From contig JAVTVJ010000936.1 of the NCBI GenBank assembly GCA_034509425.1, forward strand, positions 1 through 64,000: a stretch of 64,000 bases of DNA, given 5' to 3'. Both the position numbers and the translations under genes were made by a program. The notes under the pieces are model-generated. The model was not told where the DNA came from and ran no database searches. It saw only the letters and a list, made by a program, of their open reading frames with translations. Below are positions 37,500 through 44,658 of this stretch, in pieces. Origin of the DNA: Eopsaltria australis (lineage: Eukaryota > Chordata > Aves > Passeriformes > Petroicidae). How positions within the stretch are numbered: the stretch's first letter is position 1; every line of letters starts with the position of its first letter.

Positions 37500-38093
37500 A
37501 AAAATGCCAAATTTATTTTCAAATTAATTTGAAAATAGCATCCCACTCATGCTGTAGTTGCCTAGGCAGCTTCTTTTGCAGTGACCTTGCAGACAGAAGT
37601 GTTAATTCTTCTTCAGTATTGTTTTCAGACAAACCAAAATATCTTTGAAAAATACCCAATTACTTTCAGTGTGAAGTATGCTGCTTTATTCTCTTTGGTA
37701 TAATAAGGTCATAATGTAGATGACTAGGTCACTACTGTTCATCAGTGGCTACATGTACATGAAATAACATCTGGTGGTGGGATGGGATATGTATACCTTA
37801 TAATATTAATTTTAAACTCGATAGAAGAGTGATCAAAATTCTCTAAGAATAAAAAAAGAGCAATGACTGAAATTTAAAATTTATTTTCCTCAGCTTTGTT
37901 TCAATGATTGGAACATTTATATCATATTGTCAAATGTGCAAACTTCAGTTACCAGCTTCTGTGAATTGAAAACAACTTTTTACTTGTAAAAAAAAAAAGG
38001 GATTTTTACACAGAAGCACTCTTTGTTTACTGCTCAAGAAACAGCGTGAAATGTTATTTATTACTTTTCATTAAATCTCCTAAATTTAATGAA
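37500..38093. other. Intergenic, nothing recognised
   Basis: AT-rich with no repeat or gene that I can support. Confidence 0.55.
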
Positions 38094-38416
38094 GGACTAA
38101 AGTTGGCCTACAAGAAATCTGGAGAGGGATGTTTTACAAGGACATGTGGCGATAGGACAAGAGGGAATGGCCTTAAGCTGAAGAAGTGTAGGTTTAGATT
38201 ATACGTTAGGAAGAAATTCTTTACTGTGAGGATGGAAAGGCACTGGAAAGGTTGCCCAGAGAAGTCGTTGATTCCCCATCCCTGGAAGTGTTCAGGGCCA
38301 GGCTGGATGGGGCCCTGAACAACCCGGTGTAGTGGAAGGTGTCCCTGCCCATGGCAGGGGAGTTGGAACCAAAGTATCTTCAAGGTCCCTTCCAAGTCAA
38401 GTCATTCTGTGACTGT
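38094..38416 (+). mobile_element. CR1 LINE 3' end
   Basis: Sense-strand CR1 3' end: AGGAAGAAATTCTTTACTGTG, then GCACTGGAAAGGTTGCCCAG, ATCCCTGGAAGTGTTCAG, and the terminal GTCCCTTCCAAGTCAAGTC followed by CATTCTGTGA. 5'-truncated as most CR1 copies are. The ERV-L provirus begins 125 bp further on. Confidence 0.92.
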
Positions 38417-38759
38417 CTTGCAGATGTGAATGCGTTCATCCTTGACTGGGATGAATCATCACGATGCATCAGTCCAGCATCTACTGCGTAAGTGTGCCTC
38501 AGGCTAGGCAGAGATATCCCAAACTTGCAGTAATTGAAAAATGTCTTATGTTACAATGGTATGTATTCTATCACCATCTTCGTGGGATGTTGGGGCCGGG
38601 CGTGGCAGTGTTCCTGATGGCTGCAGAATGGTTTGCTAATGGGCCGGTCGTTGGGGCTGGATGGGCACTTCACTCACCCCAAACATTGCAGATAGTGGCT
38701 CATCATCCCATTGTGAGATGCCCCGCCCAGGGGGAGGAACCAATGTATCCCGATCTGCA

Positions 38760-38765
38760 TATAAA
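38760..38765 (+). promoter_or_regulatory. LTR TATA box
   Basis: TATAAA with CCAAT 16 bp upstream. It is repeated exactly in the 3' LTR at 44338-44343, which could drive transcription into the flank. Confidence 0.7.
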
Positions 38766-39019
38766 CTGAGATTTGAAGCACCATAGGGAGCTTTTTCCAT
38801 GAGATTCCCAGAGGAAGACCAGACCCTTCTACACCACCACTGGACCTTCAGAGGAGAACTACACCTTTCTCAGGATCACTGCTTCAACAGAAGCGCATCT
38901 ATCACTCCCAGAGAACTGCAACCATCCTCTAAGTGGACTACTACCAACACCCTGACCGACAGGGTGTCAGGTAGTATTCTGACTCTGTCAGCGTTTTTTG
39001 TATTATTACATTTTTTCCT

Positions 39020-39025
39020 ATTAAA
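39020..39025 (+). terminator. LTR polyadenylation signal (5' copy)
   Basis: ATTAAA, the common variant signal, about 260 bp after the TATA box and 50 bp before the LTR end. Confidence 0.6.
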
Positions 39026-39081
39026 TTGTAGTTCTGACTTTGAGCCTCTCACTGATTTGCTTTCAAACTACCACATTTTTT

Positions 39082-39099
39082 TGGCGCCCAATGTGAGAG
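39082..39099 (+). other. Primer binding site, tRNA-Lys-like
   Basis: TGGCGCCCAATGTGAGAG begins six T residues after the LTR end. TGGCGCCCAA is the start of sites complementary to the 3' end of tRNA-Lys, as in spumaviruses and several ERVs. The later bases look decayed or divergent. The six-base gap after the LTR is longer than the usual 0-3. Confidence 0.75.
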
Positions 39100-39156
39100 C
39101 AGGCCCTGAGGAAAGTCAGAATTACAATTTTGTGTTCTAGAAGCCACCTATTCACC

Positions 39157-40623
39157 ATGATACTCAACATACTTACATGTGTCCTGTACCTTGCTCTGTA
39201 TATATTTCCGCAGACAGGGAATTACCTGCCTGTGGTAATGCTCCTGTGTAGGCCAGGGTATCGTATAAAAATTGCTTTACTAGTTTACTATGTCTATTGC
39301 ATGATAACCTCCGAGGCAATGAACACCATTTGGAATATATACTCAATTTTTTTTGCTTGTCCTGGTATGGGCGGTTACATCTGGGGCCTCCTCAGCAATC
39401 GCACCCAGCCCCTAGGGGAAAGAGTAGAGAATAGTTTCTTTCAGCCTTTCAGACCTGACACAACAGTTTTTGAAAATATTGAGTTCCCTTTGGATGTCAA
39501 AGATGGTATAATCTTGCTGTTAGTTCTGCTTTGTCTTCTTTGTACAGCCTGCATGGTGTACACCATGCTTAGAGTCAGAACAATGCTTGATGCAGCACAG
39601 TATCCTCAGGATGAGGACAAGAAAAGCAGCAGAACAACAGGCACCGTATCTAAACAATCTGTCATGGAAGAAAAAGAGACTGAAAGAAACGACAGAGTCT
39701 CCACACCAGCCATCACCAAGCCAGAACAGCCTAAGCCAGTAGCAGTTGCCCCCCTTCAGAAAAAGAAAACCAGGAGCAAATCAGCCCGCACAGCGACCGA
39801 TGAGGAAGAGGCTGGACCTTCACACCAAGCAGAAGAGACGGAGGCAGAGATCATCACTCGCTCTTTATCCCTGGGTGAGCTGCGTGACCTAAGGAGGGAG
39901 TTCACCCGCCAGACAAATGAATCCATCCTGACCTGGCTGCTTCGCATCTGGGACGCTGCAGCCAATGACACCATGCTAGATGGAAGTGAGGCCAGGCAAC
40001 TTGGATCCCTGACCCAGGATGTGCTCATTGACCAGGGGATCGGGAAAACCCAAGAAACTCTCAGCCTCTGGCGGCAACTGCTGGCAAGCGTAAAAGACAG
40101 ATACCTTTGTAAAGAAGACCTCCATGTGGACCAAGGAAAATGGAGCACAATGGAACAAGGTATCCGATGCCTGAGAGAATTGGCCATGCTGGAGATCATT
40201 TTCTCAGAAGATGAGAGATTCCCTAAGAACCCAGATGATGTCCAATGCACGTCACAGATGTGGTTGAGATTCGCACGGCTTGGACCAAAGATATACTCCC
40301 GTTACCTAGCAACACTGCAATGGAGGGAAGGAGCGGACAAGGTGGGAGTACTGGTCAACAAACTAAGAATTTATGAGGACGCTGTCACTGCCCCATTTCG
40401 CACCCATGTCTCATCTGTGGAAACAAAGCTGGCTGAGCACGTCCGGAGCTTGGAAGAGAAACTCAGAAAGGAGCTGAAGCAAGAAATTCACCACATCTCG
40501 CCAGAACCAACAAGGGTCTCTGCTATTAAGAGCCAACATTCTCCAGCCAGAGAGAGAAGATACACTCCACGAGGTAACCTCTGGTTTTTCCTTCAGGAGC
40601 ATGGAGAAGACATGAGAAAGTGA
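39157..40623 (+). CDS. gag: ERV-L Gag-like protein with N-terminal membrane segments (488 aa, open)
   Basis: Gag forms the particle shell in related elements. I chose ATG 39157 (context TTCACCATGA) because the frame further upstream has no ATG. Residues 1-17 are a hydrophobic leader and 24-31 and 37-50 are further hydrophobic stretches. N81-R-T is an N-glycosylation sequon. Residues 117-138 (GIILLLVLLCLLCTACMVYTML) are a strong membrane segment followed by RVR. Then comes a charged, Lys/Glu-rich linker (about 144-234), a helix-rich capsid-like region (about 235-430), and a probable coiled coil (about 425-460). There is no CCHC zinc knuckle. The frame ends in TGA at 40621 but stays open for 70 more codons to TAG 40834, so the original Gag may have been longer. 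No frameshift is visible, in contrast to pol. Confidence 0.8.
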   Translation: MILNILTCVLYLALYIFPQTGNYLPVVMLLCRPGYRIKIALLVYYVYCMITSEAMNTIWNIYSIFFACPGMGGYIWGLLSNRTQPLGERVENSFFQPFRPDTTVFENIEFPLDVKDGIILLLVLLCLLCTACMVYTMLRVRTMLDAAQYPQDEDKKSSRTTGTVSKQSVMEEKETERNDRVSTPAITKPEQPKPVAVAPLQKKKTRSKSARTATDEEEAGPSHQAEETEAEIITRSLSLGELRDLRREFTRQTNESILTWLLRIWDAAANDTMLDGSEARQLGSLTQDVLIDQGIGKTQETLSLWRQLLASVKDRYLCKEDLHVDQGKWSTMEQGIRCLRELAMLEIIFSEDERFPKNPDDVQCTSQMWLRFARLGPKIYSRYLATLQWREGADKVGVLVNKLRIYEDAVTAPFRTHVSSVETKLAEHVRSLEEKLRKELKQEIHHISPEPTRVSAIKSQHSPARERRYTPRGNLWFFLQEHGEDMRK

Positions 40624-40833
40624 GACAGAAAACCCACCTCTTCCTTAGCAGCCCGAGTACGTGAACTGAAAAGAGGAACAGCTACCACAAGGAGCCCACC
40701 TAGAGTCAACGCTGCTCCGGTCTCTTGTGGACAGAACTCTGAACAGTATAGGAATGATGATATGACCGATCCTCTTGAAGGGACCTCAAGAACATATTTA
40801 CAGGAAGAGAGCAACGTGTACCACGATCAGGAA

Positions 40834-40836
40834 TAG
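40834..40836 (+). other. In-frame TAG between gag and pro
   Basis: After this TAG the gag frame stays open into the protease, so gag and pro share one frame as in retroviruses that make Gag-Pol by stop-codon readthrough. AGAGG (40835-40839) and CCTCT (40847-40851) could pair around it. It may equally be a decayed codon. Confidence 0.4.
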
Positions 40837-41200
40837 AGGGGCCCTGCCTCTAGCCAGGTAGAGGAAAGGGACAACCGGATCTATTGGACTGTGTGGATCC
40901 GATGGCCTGGCACATCTGACCCACAAAGATACATGGCTTTGGTTGACACCAGTGCTCAATGTACCCAATGCCATCAAAGTACGTGGGAACAGAATCTATT
41001 TCTATTTCTGGGGTGACAGGAAGATCCCAGCAGCTGACTGTATTGGAAGCTGAAGTAAGTTTAACTGGGAATGAGTGGCAGAAACACCCCATCGTGACCG
41101 GCCCAGAGGCCCCATGCATCCTGGGCATAGACTATCTTAGAAATGGGTATTTCAGAGACCCAAAAGGACATCGTTGGGCTTTCAGGATAGCCGCAGTAGA
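40837..41200 (+). pseudogene. pro: ERV-L protease domain (frameshifted, active site altered)
   Basis: This is the retroviral aspartic protease, which cuts Gag and Pol. The catalytic loop is visible at 40939-40956 as LVDTSA, so the usual Asp-Thr-Gly has become Asp-Thr-Ser. A one-base loss around 40964-40967 shifts the frame from 1 to 3. Downstream in frame 3 the GVTGRSQ flap-side region and PCILGIDYL helix region remain readable. The altered loop plus frameshift mean no active enzyme. It lies between the TAG at 40834 and the RT, in the standard order. Confidence 0.8.
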
Positions 41201-41873
41201 AACAGAAGACATCCAACAGCTAAACACCTTGCCTGGTCTCTCAGATGACCCCTCTGCTGTGGGACTGCTAGAAGTTGAAGAACAGCAGGTACCAATCGCC
41301 ACGGCGACAGTGCACCGACGGCAGTACCGCACACACAGAAACTCTGAAGTTCCCATCCACGAGATGATTCCTAAACTAGAAAGCCAAAGGGTGGTCAGCA
41401 AAGCTCATTCACCCTTTAACAACCCTATATGGCCAGTGCGTAAGTCCAGTGGAGAATGGAGACTGACAGTGGATTATCGTGGCCTGAATGAGGTCACACC
41501 ACCACTGAGTGCTGCTGTGCCAGACATGTTGGAACTTCAGTATGAACTGGAATCCAAGGCAGCAAAGTGGTACGCGACCATCGATATTGCCAATGCCTTT
41601 TTCTCCATTCCTCTGGCAGCAGAGTGCAGGCCTCAGTTTGCTTTCACCTGGAGGGGCGTGCAATACACCTGGAACAGACTCCCCCAGGGGTGGAAGCACA
41701 GCCCCACCATCTGCCATGGCCTGATCCAGGCTGCACTGGAAAAGGGTGAGGCTCCAGAACATTTGCAGTACATCGACAACATTATCGTATGGGGGAACAC
41801 AGCAGAGGAAGTCTTTGAGAAAGGAAAGAAGATCATCCAGATTCTCCTAAGAGCTGGTTTTGCCATCAAGTGA
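41201..41873 (+). pseudogene. pol: ERV-L reverse transcriptase (broken, YIDN in place of YIDD)
   Basis: The enzyme copies viral RNA into DNA. The open part of this frame (from 40959 across the protease end to TGA 41871) carries WPVRKSSGEWRLTVDYRGLN (fingers), YATIDIANAFFSIPL (motif A, first catalytic Asp present), LPQGWKHSPTICH (motif B) and QYIDNIIVWG (motif C, 41766-41795). The second motif-C Asp is replaced by Asn (AAC at 41778). That pair binds catalytic metals, so this copy should be inactive. The frame continues beyond the TGA in the thumb/connection region, broken again by TAG 42033, TGA 42378 and TAG 42582. Confidence 0.9.
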
Positions 41874-42660
41874 AGTAAGGTTAAAAGACCCGCTCAAGAA
41901 ATCCAATTCTTAAGAGTCAAGTGGCAAGATGGACGTCGCCAGATCCCAACAGAAGTAGTCAACAAGATCACTGCTATGTCCCCACCGACGAACAAGAAGG
42001 AAACCCAGGCTTTTCTAGGAGCTGCCGGGTTTTAGAGAATGCATATCCTGGAATACAGCACAATTGTAAGCCCTCTTTACCTTGTGACACGAAAAAGAAA
42101 TGATTTTCAGTGGGGTCCTGAGCAACAACAAGCATTCGAACAAATTAAGCAGGAGATTGCCCATGCAGTAGCCCTTGAGCCAGTCAGAACAAGACAAGAT
42201 GTAAAAAATGTGCTCTACACTGCGGCCGAGGAGAATGGTCCATCCTGGAGCCTGTGGCAGAAGGGACCTGAAGAGGCTCGAGGACGACCACTTGGATTCT
42301 GGAGTCAGGGATACAAAAGGTCTGAGGCCAGCTATACCCCAACCGAGAAAGAGATTCTTGCGGCTTATGAAAGAGTTTGAGCTGCCTCAGAAGTAATTGG
42401 CACCAAAGCACAGCTGCTTCTGGCACCCCGACTACCAGTGCTGGGTTGGATGTTCAAGGAAAAGGTTCCTTCCACACACCATGCTACCGACGCCACATGG
42501 AGCACGTGGATTGCGCTGATCACACAGCAAGCCCAGATAGGAAACCCTAATCGCCCTGGGATTCTGGAAATTATAACAAACTAGCCTGAAGGTGAGACTT
42601 TTGGATTATCTTCTGAAGAAGAGGAAGGGAAAATGACACGTGCTGAGGAAGCCCCACCAT
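41874..42660 (+). pseudogene. pol: ERV-L pol thumb/connection region (stops in frame)
   Basis: The same frame as RT continues here. LRVKWQDGRR and the KEIL-like stretch before the RNase H domain are readable. In-frame stops are TAG 42033, TGA 42378 and TAG 42582. The longest open piece is 42039-42380. No frame change is needed across this part, so the damage is by base substitution. Confidence 0.75.
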
Positions 42661-43140
42661 ATAACGAGCTACCGGAGAGTGAAAGACGATATGCCGTCTT
42701 CACTGATGGTTCCTGCCGAATTGTAGGTGCTAACCGGAAGTGGAAAGCTGCTGTATAGAGCCCCACATGACGAGTTGCACAAGCTACTGAGAGAGAAGGT
42801 GGATCGAGTCAAGTCACAGAGCTTAAAGCCATCCAGCTGGCTTTGGATATTGCTAAGCGAGAGAAGTGGCCTCGGCTCTATCTCTACACTGACTCCTGGA
42901 TAGTAGCTAACGCTTTGTGGGGTTGGTTGAATCGCTAGAGAAAAGCCAACTGGCAGCGCAGAGGGAAACCCATCTGGGCCGCTGAGATTTCGCAGGACAT
43001 CGCTACCCATGTAGAGAGGGAGGCTGACTGTGAAGGTTCGACACGTAGATGCACATGTACCCAAGAGTCGGGCCAATGAAGAGCATCGTAACAACGAGCA
43101 GGTGGACCGAGCTGCCAGACTGAGAGTATCACAGGTAGAT
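42661..43140 (+). pseudogene. pol: ERV-L RNase H domain (broken)
   Basis: RNase H removes the RNA template during reverse transcription. YAVFTDGSC (first catalytic Asp) lies around 42690-42716 and LYTDSW (another catalytic Asp) around 42880-42900. HVDAHVP, the C-terminal part, lies around 43042-43062. In-frame stops are TAG 42756, TGA 42768 and TAG 42936. A frame change from 3 to 1 occurs near 43015-43030. Confidence 0.8.
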
Positions 43141-44034
43141 CTGGACTGGCAGCACAAGGGAGAATTATTTCTAGCTCGTTGGGCCCATGATGCCTCTGGT
43201 CATCAGGGACGAGATGCAACGTACCGATGGGCTCGTGACCGAGGGGTGGACTTGACCATGGACAGCATCTCACAGGGCATCCATGGCTGCGAGACCTGCG
43301 CTATGATCAAGCAGGCCAAGCGGGTGAAGCCTCTGTGGTACGGTGGACGATGGTCGAAGTATAGGTATGGGGAAGCCTGGCAAATTGACTACATCACCTT
43401 TCCCCAAACCCGCCAAGGCAAGCGCTACGTGCTGACCATGGTGGAAGCAACCACTGGATGGTTGGAGACCTATGCTGTGCCTCATGCTACTGCCCGAAAC
43501 ACCATCTTAAGCCTGGAAAAGCAAGTCTTGTAGAGACATGGCACCCCTGAGAGAATTGAGTCGGACAATGGGACCCATTTCAAGAACGGCCTTATAAACA
43601 GCTGGGCCAGAGAACATGGCATTGAGTGGATATATCATATCCCTTATCATGCACCAGCTGCTGAGAAAGTTGAATGGTGCAACGGGCTACTTAAGACCAC
43701 CCTGAAGGCACTTGCCAAGGGGACCTTCAAAAATTAGGAAATGAACTTAGCAAAGGCCACCTGGATGGTCAACACACGAGGCTCCATCAATCGAGCTGGT
43801 CCTGCCCAGTCTGAACCCTTGCACACAGTGGACAGAGACAGAGTCCCTGTGGTACACATGAGAGGTATTTTAGGAAAGACTGTTTGGATTAGTCCCACCT
43901 CAGACAAAGGCAAACCCATCCGCAGAGTTGTTTTTGCTCAAGGACCTGGTTACACTTAGTGGGTAATGCAGAAAGATGGGGAAACCCATTGTGTAGCATG
44001 AGGAAACTTAATTTTAAGTGAGAACTGTGTGTAA
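43141..44034 (+). pseudogene. pol: ERV-L integrase (stops in frame, DDE residues still visible)
   Basis: Integrase inserts the DNA copy into the host genome. The zinc-binding HHCC set is intact: WAHDASGHQG gives H-x4-H and CETC gives C-x2-C. The catalytic triad can be read as D in QIDYITF, D in IESDNGTHF and E in KVEWCNG. In-frame stops at TAG 43531, TAG 43735, TAG 43957 and TGA 43999 precede the terminal TAA at 44032. All of this is in one frame (1), so the damage is by substitution rather than indels. The 3' LTR follows within 85 bp, leaving no room for env. Confidence 0.88.
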
Positions 44035-44061
44035 AGTTTCATTGTATATGTATATATATAT

Positions 44062-44070
44062 AAAAGGGGG
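44062..44070 (+). other. Polypurine tract candidate
   Basis: AAAAGGGGG after a TA-rich stretch is the only good purine run before the 3' LTR. It lies 48 bp upstream of the LTR start defined by similarity to the 5' LTR, whereas the tract normally abuts the LTR. Confidence 0.5.
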
Positions 44071-44118
44071 TACTGGTTTGGGTATCACATAGATGGTGAT
44101 AGAACAACGGGTAGATAA

Positions 44119-44653
44119 TGTCTTATGTTACAATGGTATGTATTCTATCACCATCTTCGTGGGATGTTGGGGCCGGGCGTGGCAGTGTTCCTGATGGCTG
44201 CAGAATGGTTTGCTAATGGGCCGGTCGTTGGGGCCGGATGGAGCACTTTACTCACCCCAAACATTGCAGATAGTGGCTCATCATCCCATTGTGAGATGTC
44301 CGGCCCAAGGGGAGGAGCCAATGTATCCCGATCTGCATATAAACTGGGATTTGAAGCACCATAGGGAGCTTTTTCCACAGGATTCCCAGAGGAAGACCAG
44401 ACCCTTCTACTCCACCACTGGACCTTCAGAGGAGAACTACACCCTTCTCAGGATCACTGCTTCAACAGAAGCGCATCTATCATTCCCAGAGAACTGCAAC
44501 CATCCTCTAAGTGGACTACTACCAACACCCTGACCGACAGGGTGTCAGGTAGTATTCTGACTCTGTCAGCGTTTTTTGTATTATTACATTTTTTCCTATT
44601 AAATTGTAGTTCTGACTTTGAGCCTCTCACTGATTTGCTTTCAAACTACCACA
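44119..44653 (+). repeat. 3' LTR of ERV-L provirus
   Basis: Same sequence as the 5' LTR with about 13 substitutions and one extra base. TATAAA is at 44338-44343 and ATTAAA at 44598-44603. It ends CTACCACA and is followed by AAAAA. Confidence 0.93.
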
Positions 44654-44658
44654 AAAAA

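Larger units (their letters stand above)
38542..39075 (+). repeat. 5' LTR of ERV-L provirus
   Basis: TGTCTTATG...CTACCACA. It contains CCAAT (38740-38744), a GC-rich CCCCGCCCAGGGGG stretch (38721-38734), TATAAA (38760-38765) and ATTAAA (39020-39025). A TATA-based start near 38790 would leave an R region of roughly 250 bases. A perfect 8-bp stem-loop (38947-38967) lies inside R. Confidence 0.93.
38542..44653 (+). mobile_element. ERV-L-type endogenous retrovirus, env-less, nearly full length (6.1 kb)
   Basis: Two LTRs (38542-39075 and 44119-44653) enclose gag, pro, RT, RNase H and integrase in the usual order. The integrase end is followed almost directly by the 3' LTR, so there is no env, and I see no dUTPase. 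This fits the ERV-L/class III group. AAAAA flanks both ends (38537-38541 and 44654-44658), a possible 5-bp duplication, but an A-run is weak evidence. The LTRs differ at about 13 positions plus one indel by my count (~2.4%), so the insertion is fairly young. Despite this, pol is riddled with stops while gag is open. The protein similarity assignments are from recognition, not from a search. Confidence 0.93.

Noticed and set aside
39130..39156. Longer gag frame starting at 39130
   Set aside because: The first codon there is TTG, not ATG. The first ATG in the frame is at 39157 and has an acceptable context.
39756..40250. Reverse-strand open frame of 164 codons inside gag
   Set aside because: It is a shadow of the gag codon pattern, with no domain and no promoter.
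44035..44118. Search for env or dUTPase between integrase and 3' LTR
   Set aside because: Only 84 bp are present and they are non-coding, so neither gene exists here.
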